Origin: Akkermansiaceae bacterium UBA2381
Lineage (GTDB): Bacteria > Verrucomicrobiota > Verrucomicrobiia > Verrucomicrobiales > DEV007
Length of the DNA stretch: 64,000 nt
Assembly (NCBI GenBank): GCA_002344215.1
Contig: DDSV01000054.1
Location: forward strand, 62,001-126,000
Direction of reading: 5' to 3'
In this document: one piece after another, positions 50,029 through 58,926 of the stretch
How positions within the stretch are numbered: the first letter of the stretch is position 1
How the letters are laid out: every line of letters starts with the position of its first letter
Translations under genes and position numbers: made by a program
The notes under the pieces: model-generated
Seen by the model: the letters and a program-made list of their open reading frames with translations, nothing else
Told to the model about the DNA's origin: nothing
Database searches by the model: none

Positions 50029-52365
50029 TCAGTTCGGCTGAGTCGAACGAGCTTCAATCGGAACCGTTTTCTCGCGCACTTCCGGGGTGACGCCGGAAAT
50101 GTTCACCGGTTTCCCGGTTTTCCCGATCGCGATGAGATCCTGCAGAATCCGGACCGTCTCACGCTCGTAGGGGTCGAGCTTGTGGGGGTATTCAAGGAGC
50201 TTGTCATCGGGATCGCTGTCTTCGTCGTCACCCCGCGCCATTCCGCTCAACTGTTCCTCCGAGAGATTGTCACGGAGCGTAAGTTTTTCGTCGAGAACAT
50301 TGTCCTGGGTCAGTTTGTAGATGGTGAAGAGATCCTTCTCCGATTCCCGGATGGCGGTGAATTGGGCGATGCGATCCTTTTTCCTGACCTCACGCTCGGC
50401 TTCCGCCTTGGTGGTCTCTTCCTTGCGCTCCTTAAGATTCAGGGAAATCGTATTCTTCTCGATACGCTCCTTCTCCTCGGCAATATCCTTGAGGATGTAC
50501 TCGAAGTCAGTTCCGGACGCGATGCGCGCTGCGGAAGCCTGCTGAAGCGGCTCGAATGAGATCGGTGTCTCAAAGAAGGGGAGATACTTGCTTGGTTCGA
50601 TCGGATCGACGACGAGGGCATTGGGAAGGGAGGCTTCTCCGATTTCGGCAATATCCAGCATCGAGGGGAGACGCACTTCGGGCACGACGCCGTGACGCTG
50701 GGTCGAGTGACCATTGATTCGATAGAATGTCTGAATGGTAAGCTTCAGGGCGCCCTCCTGACTCGAATCGCCGCTGAAGGGAAGGATCAGTTTCTTCCCG
50801 AGGACGGGACGCAGTTGCTGGACGGTTCCTTTACCGAAGGTCGACTCATCTCCAACGATCACGGCACGACCGTAATCCTGAAGGGCGGCGGCAAAGATCT
50901 CCGAAGCGGAAGCGCTCGCCCGGTTGATCAGCACGATCATCGGGCCGCTGTAAACGGCCTCGCCATTGCGTGAGAACTTCTGATCGCGGTTGTTTTTCCA
51001 GTCGATTGACTGAACGACCGGACCCTTGCGGATGAAGAGTCCCGTCATGTTGATGGCCTCTTCGAGGGAGCCGCCCCCGTTGTCACGAAGATCGACGACG
51101 AGGCCGTTGATCCCCTCGATGGAGAGACGGGTGAGGAGTCGACGCACATCAGTCGTCGTGCTGGTCTGGCCACCATCCATGTCCGCGTAAAACGAGGGCA
51201 GGGTGATCCAGCCGAGTTTCTCATCGTTTCCAGCCGGATCTTTGGTGATGATGAGGTCGGCGGTGGCGAGGCTGTCCTTGAGATCGATTTTGTCGCGAAC
51301 GATGTCGACAAACTCGATTTCGTCAGTCTTGCCCACGGGAATGATTTTCAACCGGACCATTGATCCGATCTCTCCGCGGATGAGGTCAACGATGTCGGAG
51401 AGTTTCATTTCGACCACATCGACAAATTCACCGTCGGGCCCCTGGGCGACCCCGATGACCCTGTCCTTGACCGTCAATTTGCCCACTTTGAAGGCTGGGC
51501 CACCCACGACGAGACCTTCGATCGTGGCGCCGCCCTGGTCCTCATCCTTCTGAAGCATCGCGCCGATCCCGGTGAGGGACTTGTTCATGCCGATGCGGAA
51601 ATTGTCGTATTGCTGCTGCGAGAAATACTCGGAGTGCGGATCATAAGCCATCGCGATCGACTTGATGAAGATCGAGGCGACGTCCTCGGTGTTGTTCTCC
51701 TTGATCCGCTTGAGAATGCGGTCGTAACGGTCCGAGACCTTCTGGTAGATGGACTTCTTCGACTCGGCGTCGTCGGCCTCCTTTTTCGGTTCCTCGCCGG
51801 TCTTTTTCCGTTTCTCAGCGTCTTCGACTTTCTTCTTCTCGATCGCCTCGGCAATGAGCTTTTCGCGAATCAGATCGCCCTCGATGAGGTCGCGCCAGAG
51901 TTGATCGTGGTCGGTGCCGGACTTGGCCCATTCCGAATCCTTTCTTGAGATCTCAATGGTCCGGTCGGAGTCGTAAGTGAAGGTTCCCTCCACGGCGAGT
52001 GTCTTTGCCAGTTCGACGCGGCTGCGGACCCTCTCCTCATAGATGGAAAAAATTTCAAAAGCGGCCGGAATTCCGCCGGCCCGGACCTGGTCGTCGATGA
52101 AAAGCTCGAATTTCGCTTTAAACCCGTCCACGTCCTCCTTCGTGAAATAAATGCGGGAGTAGTCGAGGACTTCAAGATAGGACTCCAGAGTCCGCTGGGA
52201 CATCTTGTCGTTAAAGGGCTCACGAAGGAAATGCTCCTCTTCCAGCATGCCCACAACCCGCAGGGCGAGATCGCCATACTGGGTTTCGTTTTGGGCACTG
52301 GCGGAGGGGATGACTCCAGCCGCGACGGCGGCGAGGATTACCGGGAGGAATTTCGCGGGAAACAT
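50029..52365 (-). CDS. Tail-specific protease, Prc/Tsp type (S41 family)
   Basis: 778 residues, matching the ~680-780 of Prc. Signal peptide (MFPAKFLPVILAAVAAGVI..SASAQ), an N-terminal helical domain (EHFLREPFNDKMSQRTLES), PDZ (GIGAMLQKDED.., GGPAFKVGKLTVKDRVIGV), then the S41 core with the nucleophile in SASASEIFAAALQ and lysine in FGKGTVQQLR. The C-terminal DUF3340-type region (HPIEP..) follows, ending around 770. Periplasmic degradation or maturation of envelope proteins is the family role. It stands alone with its own terminator and a ~190-base upstream region. Confidence 0.93.
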   Translation of the reverse strand: MFPAKFLPVILAAVAAGVIPSASAQNETQYGDLALRVVGMLEEEHFLREPFNDKMSQRTLESYLEVLDYSRIYFTKEDVDGFKAKFELFIDDQVRAGGIPAAFEIFSIYEERVRSRVELAKTLAVEGTFTYDSDRTIEISRKDSEWAKSGTDHDQLWRDLIEGDLIREKLIAEAIEKKKVEDAEKRKKTGEEPKKEADDAESKKSIYQKVSDRYDRILKRIKENNTEDVASIFIKSIAMAYDPHSEYFSQQQYDNFRIGMNKSLTGIGAMLQKDEDQGGATIEGLVVGGPAFKVGKLTVKDRVIGVAQGPDGEFVDVVEMKLSDIVDLIRGEIGSMVRLKIIPVGKTDEIEFVDIVRDKIDLKDSLATADLIITKDPAGNDEKLGWITLPSFYADMDGGQTSTTTDVRRLLTRLSIEGINGLVVDLRDNGGGSLEEAINMTGLFIRKGPVVQSIDWKNNRDQKFSRNGEAVYSGPMIVLINRASASASEIFAAALQDYGRAVIVGDESTFGKGTVQQLRPVLGKKLILPFSGDSSQEGALKLTIQTFYRINGHSTQRHGVVPEVRLPSMLDIAEIGEASLPNALVVDPIEPSKYLPFFETPISFEPLQQASAARIASGTDFEYILKDIAEEKERIEKNTISLNLKERKEETTKAEAEREVRKKDRIAQFTAIRESEKDLFTIYKLTQDNVLDEKLTLRDNLSEEQLSGMARGDDEDSDPDDKLLEYPHKLDPYERETVRILQDLIAIGKTGKPVNISGVTPEVREKTVPIEARSTQPN

Positions 52366-52509
52366 GAGGCTTGAGGAGGTCTGAGTGGTGACGGAGTCCG
52401 TGTTTCTGCCCCGTAGTAGACAGAGCGCAGGATACTACACCGTTTTGGATACGGGGAAAAGCCTTTTGTCAGGCGCGGATAGGCTCCGGAAACACCGGAT
52501 ATATCGTTA

Positions 52510-52532
52510 GTTTACCTGTCCGTAGGTAAAAC
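52510..52532. other. Short perfect hairpin between divergent/tandem genes
   Basis: TTTACCT-GTCCGT-AGGTAAA (52511-52530) is a perfect 7-bp stem in the 189-base spacer between the Prc-like gene's start (52365) and the stop of the hydrolase gene (52555). On the minus strand it could weakly terminate the hydrolase gene, but it lacks a good T-tract; an operator is equally possible. Confidence 0.3.
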
Positions 52533-52554
52533 CGCTACCGGCTTTGTGGCGAGA

Positions 52555-53415
52555 TCATGGAGTCTTCCCTTCATCCACAAACTCAATCGCCTTTTCCAGC
52601 CACTCCGCCGGCGGGGGCTGATGCCCGTGACCGGGGATGACAAAGGTCCGCGCGTGTTTAAAGCCCTCCTTCTGGAAACCGTTCTCAAGAACCCCGAGAG
52701 TGTTGGGCAGGTTGAAGTCTTTCTCCCCGGTGATGAGGGCGATGCGGCAGTGCTCCTTCACGAGTGGGAGGAGCCCCTCGTCGGGCAGGTAACTGAGTCC
52801 GTAGGTTTTGCCATCGGGCGCGGCAATGTCGGTGTAAAAGTTGACCCCCATGCAACAGATCGTGCCGCTGAACATCTCCCCCCAGGCCACTCCCAGCATG
52901 CTCGCGACCCGACTTCCGCCTGAGAAGCCCGAGACATAGACGCGACGACCATCAATGTTCAGATGTTTCCGAACGTTGTGATTCGCGTCAATAGCCAGAC
53001 GGATCCGGTCGAAGACGTTGCGCGGGTTGCCGGAGTTTTTTGCACCGATGAAGACAAGTTTGTGTTTGGCGAGGACGGGTTCCCACTCCTTTGGAATCTG
53101 CGGGGTGTTTCCGGAATGGATCCAGATAAAGAGACCGTGCGGCCGGGATTTTCCGTAGCTGTCCGGAATGAGGATCTCGAACTCCTCCTTCGAGACATCA
53201 TAGGCTGGCGGCTCCTCCGCCGCCATGAGCCGGTAGCGGACCTGGAGCGGGTCCGAGGACTGGGGTGGTGACTCGGAGAATCGAACGGTCGTCCGAATGC
53301 CCGGAGAGACGCCGGCGAGCGGGTCGGTATCCTGTCCCGAGGCGGACAGGGTGGCGGCCAGACCAAGCAAAAGTAGTTCGCCTGATAGCCTGAGGAATCT
53401 CTGGTGCGGGATCAC
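52555..53415 (-). CDS. Secreted alpha/beta hydrolase (PHB-depolymerase/esterase-like)
   Basis: 286 residues. A signal-like N-terminus (LLLLGLAATLSASGQ, about 12-28) is followed by an alpha/beta hydrolase body. The nucleophile elbow is SGFSGGSRVAS (GxSxG with Ser as nucleophile), the catalytic Asp could be in ITGEKDFNLP and His is in VIPGHGHQPP. The resemblance is to secreted esterases such as the PHB depolymerase group; the substrate is unknown. The start is an ATG at 53415, divergent from the propeller lipoprotein. Confidence 0.75.
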   Translation of the reverse strand: MIPHQRFLRLSGELLLLGLAATLSASGQDTDPLAGVSPGIRTTVRFSESPPQSSDPLQVRYRLMAAEEPPAYDVSKEEFEILIPDSYGKSRPHGLFIWIHSGNTPQIPKEWEPVLAKHKLVFIGAKNSGNPRNVFDRIRLAIDANHNVRKHLNIDGRRVYVSGFSGGSRVASMLGVAWGEMFSGTICCMGVNFYTDIAAPDGKTYGLSYLPDEGLLPLVKEHCRIALITGEKDFNLPNTLGVLENGFQKEGFKHARTFVIPGHGHQPPPAEWLEKAIEFVDEGKTP

Positions 53416-53516
53416 GGCCTCAAGACACCTGTTTTCAAAACGAAAGGCAAGTCCTATGCGCGCTCACGCCATCTTCGCCGCTGGACAGACGGGTCGGGAA
53501 ATGAGATACCGCCGCT

Positions 53517-54635
53517 ATGCAAAAATCGAAATCCCCCGCTTTTCGTCCCGAATCCCTCGTGCCGCTGCTCTCCACCGGCGTCGCCTCTGCGGTCATACTC
53601 GCTCTGGTGATGATGAGTTGCGAACGAAGCGAACCTGCCGCCGATAAAGCCCCTGTGGTCGAAACGACGGAGGCACCCGCCACCCCGCCGGCTCCGCCCT
53701 CATGGAACGCAGGGCCGGATCCGTTAAAACTGCCGGAGGGTATGCCCGAAATGGGAAATCAGCACGGGGACGTCGCCATCAGTTCGAACGGCGATATCTA
53801 CATCAGCCTGATGCAGGGCCTGCGCTCGGGCGTTCAGGTCTACTCGGCTGACGGCACCTATCTGCGGAATGTTCCCAATGCACCGGTCGATTTCCACGGC
53901 TTTGTCATCGATCAGGGAGCGGACGGAGAGTTCATCTATGGACCGCAATTGACTGCGGGGAAAATCGTCAAGATGACCCTGGCCGGAGAAATCGTGATGA
54001 CAATTCCCGGTGAATCGATTCCCCAGCAGTTCTGGCAGGTGAATCCCAAGACACAGAAAGCTGCCCTGCGCCTGACGGGATGCACCGTGGCCCGGAATGG
54101 CGATATCTTTGTTACGGACGGATACGCCTCGGATTATGTTCACCGCTTTAATGCGAAAGGGGAATACCTCAGCTCCTTCGGCGGAAAGGCGGCTCCCTAC
54201 AATTTCAAGACCCTGCACAAAATCGCGATCGATAACCGCTTCGACCCGCCAAGACTGGTGGGCACGGACCGCGCCAACAACCGGGCGGTGCATCTTTCCC
54301 TCGAAGGTGAACTCATCGGGGAAATCTCGACCGATCTTCTCATGCCTGCGGCAGCAGTAGTCCAGGGCGACTATCTCGCGGTCGGAGAGATCAAGGGCAG
54401 GATCACAATTTTCGACAAAGAAAACCAGATCGTCGCGAGACTGGGTGAAAACACGAATCCCGCCGAGGTGGGCACCAACAAAATCGAACCCGCGCAGTGG
54501 CGTCCCGGAGTCGTCAATGCCCCGCACGGCGTGGCTTTCAGCCCGCAGGGAGATCTCTTCGTTTCGGAATACAGTGTCCACGGACGGGTCCTGAAATTCT
54601 CAAAGGGCACCGGTGCTGTGGCGATGCTCCGTTAG
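53517..54635 (+). CDS. Beta-propeller (NHL/6-bladed) lipoprotein
   Basis: 372 residues. A lipoprotein signal (SAVILALVMMSC, Cys34) precedes an Ala/Pro-rich linker (~35-65) and a repeated propeller body with recurring -NGDIYISLM-, -NGDIFVTDGYASDYVHRFNAKGEYLSSFG- and -PHGVAFSPQGDLFVSEY- segments, typical of NHL-type blades. Such proteins bind ligands or act as lactonases; this one shows no catalytic motif that I can name. It lies 76 bases upstream of the MFS gene on the same strand and may share its transcript. Confidence 0.8.
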   Translation: MQKSKSPAFRPESLVPLLSTGVASAVILALVMMSCERSEPAADKAPVVETTEAPATPPAPPSWNAGPDPLKLPEGMPEMGNQHGDVAISSNGDIYISLMQGLRSGVQVYSADGTYLRNVPNAPVDFHGFVIDQGADGEFIYGPQLTAGKIVKMTLAGEIVMTIPGESIPQQFWQVNPKTQKAALRLTGCTVARNGDIFVTDGYASDYVHRFNAKGEYLSSFGGKAAPYNFKTLHKIAIDNRFDPPRLVGTDRANNRAVHLSLEGELIGEISTDLLMPAAAVVQGDYLAVGEIKGRITIFDKENQIVARLGENTNPAEVGTNKIEPAQWRPGVVNAPHGVAFSPQGDLFVSEYSVHGRVLKFSKGTGAVAMLR

Positions 54636-54711
54636 GGAGAGCCGGTGAAACAGGGTTCAATCAGTCGATAAAGAGGGTTGTTTCCGTCGCGAGCAGGCGG
54701 AGACTTCCGCG

Positions 54712-56004
54712 GTGAGAAGTTCCGACATGATCAAACCCTGGTTCCGGCGCGCCCTGCCGTGGGCGCTTTTCGATTGGGCGAATTCGGCCTTCATTACCAC
54801 GGTGACGGCGGGGTTCCTGCCTCTTTTTAATAAATCCTTCTGGAGCGTGGGGGCCCCGGAGACGGTCAGCACCTTCCGTCTGAGCGTGGCTCACTCGGTC
54901 TCGGGGATTATCGTGGCCATTCTTGCCCCGGTGCTTGGTGCCTTTGCCGATCACTGCGGAGCGAGAAAGCGCTTCCTCCTCTTTTTCACCCTTCTCGGGG
55001 TTACTATGACGGTGGGGCTCTTTTTTGCCAAGGAGGGCCAATGGGCCTTCGCTCTGGTTCTCTTCGCGGTGGCGAGTATCGGATTCTCCGGCAGCAACAT
55101 CTTTTACGATTCGCTCATCCTGAATGTGGCCGACAAGGATAAGCTCGATGCCGTTTCGGCGCTCGGCTACGGGATGGGTTACATCGGAGGGGGGCTGCTT
55201 TTTACCTTGAACATTTTTGCTGTCACCCGTCCGGAGGTCTTCGGTCTCTCGAGTGCCTCGGAGGCGATCCGCTGGTCCTTTCTCTCGGTCGGGGTGTGGT
55301 GGGCGGTCTTTACCGTGCCGCTCATGGTCTACGTTCCCGAAGCCCGCCCCGTGGAGCCATTCGCCGGAGTCCGCAAGACGGTTCGGGCGGGATTTGTGCA
55401 ATTGCGGGAGACCTTTCACGAAGTCAGGCAGCACAAGACCGCGTTTACTTTTCTCATCGCCTACTGGCTCTACATCGACGGCGTCGACACAGTTATCCGC
55501 ATGGCTGTGGACTACGGGAGCTCCTTGAACCTGCCCGGCGACAGCCTCATCAAGGCCCTCCTCCTGACTCAATTCATCGGCTTTCCGGCCGCCATTGTTT
55601 TCGGACGCATTGGCGAAAAGCTGGGGGCCAAAACCGGCATCCTCATCTGTCTGGTCGTCTATGGGGGAGTCTGTGTCTTCGGGTCCTTCATGGAGACCGT
55701 CACCCATTTTTATGCGCTCGCAGTGACGGTGGGTCTCGTTCAGGGAGGGGTTCAATCGCTGAGTCGCTCACTCTTCGCGAGGCTGATCCCGGCCGATAAG
55801 GCGGGGGAATTTTTCGGCTTCTACAACATGATGGGTAAATTTGCCGCCATTATCGGACCCATCCTGATGAGCTTTGTCGGCCTCGTCACCGGCAGTCCGC
55901 GCCTCGGGATCCTTTCCCTGATTCTCCTTTTCGGGATAGGAGGAATTCTCCTCTGGCGGGTCAAGGTGCCGAACGAAGCTGAGAGTGAAGCGGCCCTTCC
56001 CTGA
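54712..56004 (+). CDS. UMF1-family (Atg22-like) MFS transporter
   Basis: 430 residues with 12 predicted TM helices. The conserved N-terminal motif LPWALFDWANSAFITTV is that of the UMF1/Atg22 family, and SGSNIFYDSLI follows in helix 4. GADKLGAKTG-type loop (GRIGEKLGAKTGIL) and a C-terminal half (VGLVQGGVQSLSRSLFARLIP) complete the family pattern. UMF1 members are proposed effluxers of amino acids or other small molecules. Start at ATG 54712. Confidence 0.88.
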   Translation: MRSSDMIKPWFRRALPWALFDWANSAFITTVTAGFLPLFNKSFWSVGAPETVSTFRLSVAHSVSGIIVAILAPVLGAFADHCGARKRFLLFFTLLGVTMTVGLFFAKEGQWAFALVLFAVASIGFSGSNIFYDSLILNVADKDKLDAVSALGYGMGYIGGGLLFTLNIFAVTRPEVFGLSSASEAIRWSFLSVGVWWAVFTVPLMVYVPEARPVEPFAGVRKTVRAGFVQLRETFHEVRQHKTAFTFLIAYWLYIDGVDTVIRMAVDYGSSLNLPGDSLIKALLLTQFIGFPAAIVFGRIGEKLGAKTGILICLVVYGGVCVFGSFMETVTHFYALAVTVGLVQGGVQSLSRSLFARLIPADKAGEFFGFYNMMGKFAAIIGPILMSFVGLVTGSPRLGILSLILLFGIGGILLWRVKVPNEAESEAALP

Positions 56005-56119
56005 GACTGCGACGGTAAAAGGGGTGCTTCGTGACGCTTTAATCGGGAGTGGCGCGGGGAACGCATCAGCACCATGGTGAAATATCTCCCTTCAAACCCG
56101 GGGACGTATCCTATCGATC

Positions 56120-57232
56120 ATGCGCTGGTCTGTCAAAATCGCCAAAATTGCCGGCATCGAAGTCCGGATTCATCTGACCTTTCTCCTTCTCCTAGCCTGG
56201 ATTGCGATCAGCTATTACCAGACCGGAGGTCGGGACGCGGCGATCGAGGGGGTCGGATTCATTCTCATTATCTTCGGCTGTGTGCTGCTCCATGAGTTCG
56301 GGCATGCCATCGCGGCGCGGGCCTTCGGCATTCTCACCCCCGATATCACGCTCCTTCCCATCGGCGGGGTGGCGCGCATTCAGCGTATGCCCGACAAGCC
56401 GTGGCAGGAACTGGTCGTCGCGGTCGCCGGGCCCCTCGTGAATGTGGTCATTGCGATCATCCTCTTCATCATTCTCGGATTCCAGATGGACTGGAATCTC
56501 GCCACCAACTTAAGCGATCCCGAAGGCTCGATGCTGGCCAAGGTCGCCTCGGTCAACGTCATGCTCGTCGTCTTCAATATGATCCCCGCTTTTCCGATGG
56601 ATGGCGGACGGGTTCTCCGTTCTCTCCTCGCGATGAAAATGGGCAACGCGAGGGCCACCCAGATCGCGGCGAGAACGGGACAGGCGCTGGCTTTTGTCCT
56701 CGGATTCATCGGGCTTTTTGCGAATCCTTTTCTCATCTTCATCGCTCTCTTCGTCTATCTGGGCGCCGCCTCGGAGAATGCGATGGCGCAGATGAAAGAC
56801 ATCTCGACGGGCGTCCGTGTGGGCGACGCGATGGTGACGGAGTGGGTCAGTCTTTCCGAAAGCGACACCATTGATACGGCGATCGAGGCGCTCCTGCGAA
56901 CCTCACAACAGGAGTTCCCCGTTCTCAATCCTAGTGGAGGTCTCGCCGGCATCCTCACCCGCGATCCGATGATACGGGCTTTGCGCGAAACCGGTCCGGC
57001 CACTCCGGTGATCGAGGTGATGCAGACCTGTGCGCGTACCGTCTCTGCGCACGATCCCTTTGAAGACGCCTTCCGCACCATGCAGGAGGAGGGTTGCCCC
57101 GCGCTTCCGGTGGTGGATCGAGCGGGACGACTCATCGGCCTCGTCACCACCGAGAACATCGGTGAACTGATGATGGTTCGCGCAATCCTCAAGGACGGGG
57201 AACGGCCCTCGTGGCGGAGAAGCCAGAGCTAG
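56120..57232 (+). CDS. M50-family (site-2-protease-like) membrane metalloprotease with CBS pair
   Basis: 370 residues. HEFGH (58-62) in TM helix 2 and the third-ligand motif NMIPAFPMDGGRVLRS (about 153-168) define the S2P family catalytic centre. A further 2-3 TM helices surround it. Two CBS motifs fill the C-terminus (about 225-350: VGDAMVTEWVSLSESDTI, VVDRAGRLIGLVTTENI). These rhomboid-like proteases perform regulated intramembrane proteolysis, and the CBS pair may sense adenylyl nucleotides. Convergent with the 57254 MFS gene. Confidence 0.92.
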   Translation: MRWSVKIAKIAGIEVRIHLTFLLLLAWIAISYYQTGGRDAAIEGVGFILIIFGCVLLHEFGHAIAARAFGILTPDITLLPIGGVARIQRMPDKPWQELVVAVAGPLVNVVIAIILFIILGFQMDWNLATNLSDPEGSMLAKVASVNVMLVVFNMIPAFPMDGGRVLRSLLAMKMGNARATQIAARTGQALAFVLGFIGLFANPFLIFIALFVYLGAASENAMAQMKDISTGVRVGDAMVTEWVSLSESDTIDTAIEALLRTSQQEFPVLNPSGGLAGILTRDPMIRALRETGPATPVIEVMQTCARTVSAHDPFEDAFRTMQEEGCPALPVVDRAGRLIGLVTTENIGELMMVRAILKDGERPSWRRSQS

Positions 57233-57253
57233 TTTGTCGCCGACCTTTTCGGA

Positions 57254-58825
57254 TCACTTCAATTGATGCCCCTTCGTCTCCGGTGCGAACCAGACGATGA
57301 TCATGCCAACGAGGTAGATGCAGGAGAGCGTCGTAAAGGCGTTGGCCTCGATCTGGAGCTGCATGAGCCGCTTCGCGTCACCTTCAAGCGCGAGCGCTTT
57401 GCCTGATCCGAAAAGAGCGAGCAGGTTCACGAACTGGAGCGAGCCGATCGCGGCGATGATGCGTCCGAAGTTGAAGCAGAAACCCTGACCTGTTGCCCGC
57501 ACCGAGGTGGGGAAGAGTTCCGGGAAATAGAGCGGGAAGAAGCCGTAGAAGGTCGCGGTGAGTCCTCCGAGGAAGAAAGCGGTGACAAAGACCCGCGTCG
57601 GGACTTCGGTGCCCTCGAAGGAACTGTTCGTCTGGAAAAAGATGACCGCGGCAATCAGGGCAAAGAGGCAGAGAAGGAAATAGGTGAGGCGTCTTCCGAG
57701 CCGGTCTGCGACGAGCGGGGCGAGCACCGAGAAGAGGATCGCTCCCAGGGCGGTGGAGATCACGACGTATTCAATCAGGTTTGCCGCCGTGCCATTGGGC
57801 GAAAGGAACGAGGCCCATTTTGCAGCCTGCTGGGTCGAACCCCAGGTACCCATCAGGGCGACCGAGGCAAGGGCCGTGCCGAAAAGCAGATTCCGCATCA
57901 CCGTGGAGCGTTCATGCGACACCGTCGCACCGTGCACCCGGCCGAGATAGCGGCGGACGGGCAGGAGATATCCCCAGAGCACCACGACCATTCCAATGAT
58001 CGTGACGGGAAGGGCAACGGCATTGCCGACTTTTGAAAACAAGGCTGGTGACCACAGCGCGATGATGCCGAGCGCCACGATGGCTGCAACGAGCACGCCG
58101 AGAAGATCCTTTGTCGCCCAGTGGGTCGTGTTGCCGGAGGCTTTCTCCTCCTCCCACTTGTGAGATTCGGGCACGAAAAGCCGGATGAAAAAGACGATCA
58201 CGGCGGGGAGAGTTCCGCTGATCGCGAGGAATCGCCAGCCCCGGTTATGGAGGAGGTAATCGGCGGTTCCCTCGCTCATTCCCATCGTCTGCATCCATCC
58301 CGCGACCGTCTCAAGGCTGGCGTTGAGATAAAGACTGAGCAAACCGGTGAGGAGGAAGCCGACGTTGGCCGCCGCACCGATCATTCCCGCCACCCAGGCG
58401 CGGTTTTTCGAACCCCACACCTCGTTGACCAGAGCCACACCCAGAGCCCACTCGCCGCCCATCCCGAGCGAGGCGATGAAGCGCAGGGCCGCGAACTGCC
58501 AGGCCTCCGTCACAAACCCGCAAAGGCCGGTGAAAAGGGCGAAGGTGATGATTGCCATGGCCATCGCCTTGACCCGCCCGAGCTTGTCGCCGAGCCAGCC
58601 GAAAAGCACGCCACCGGTGGCTGCTCCGACAAGAAAGACCGCGATAATGATCGTGAACCACTGTCCCTGTTCGGCCGGGGTGGAATTCGGGAGCAGGTCC
58701 TGTAGGGCGGGGCGTCCGATCAGGGGAAAGAGTCCCATCTCGAATCCATCGAAGAGCCAGCCAAGGAAAGCGGCGAGGAGAGCAGCGTGAGCGCCGCGGC
58801 GGGAAGGAGCTTTGGGAGTCGTCAT
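57254..58825 (-). CDS. MFS transporter (sugar/aromatic-acid type)
   Basis: 523 residues from ATG 58825, with the open frame running to 58981. Twelve TM helices; the signature AFLGWLFDGFEMGLFPLIG is of the AAHS/sialic-acid symporter type, and the loop-2/3 motif FGWLGDKLGRVKAMAMA is the MFS motif A. SLGMGGEWALGVALVNEVW is also family-typical, and the second half is rich in hydrophobic helices (ending FAPETKGHQL). Substrate unknown; a large sialidase-type gene lies 3.5 kb away on the other strand, and sialic acid is therefore an option, not evidence. Confidence 0.85.
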   Translation of the reverse strand: MTTPKAPSRRGAHAALLAAFLGWLFDGFEMGLFPLIGRPALQDLLPNSTPAEQGQWFTIIIAVFLVGAATGGVLFGWLGDKLGRVKAMAMAIITFALFTGLCGFVTEAWQFAALRFIASLGMGGEWALGVALVNEVWGSKNRAWVAGMIGAAANVGFLLTGLLSLYLNASLETVAGWMQTMGMSEGTADYLLHNRGWRFLAISGTLPAVIVFFIRLFVPESHKWEEEKASGNTTHWATKDLLGVLVAAIVALGIIALWSPALFSKVGNAVALPVTIIGMVVVLWGYLLPVRRYLGRVHGATVSHERSTVMRNLLFGTALASVALMGTWGSTQQAAKWASFLSPNGTAANLIEYVVISTALGAILFSVLAPLVADRLGRRLTYFLLCLFALIAAVIFFQTNSSFEGTEVPTRVFVTAFFLGGLTATFYGFFPLYFPELFPTSVRATGQGFCFNFGRIIAAIGSLQFVNLLALFGSGKALALEGDAKRLMQLQIEANAFTTLSCIYLVGMIIVWFAPETKGHQLK

Positions 58826-58926
58826 AAAAGGCTGGGAAGATTGTCGAGGCGGGAGTTTGAACGCGAAACACCCCTTCTGGCGACAGAAAAGATCCACTTT
58901 TCCGGGTCTTTTTTGCGTGATGAAGA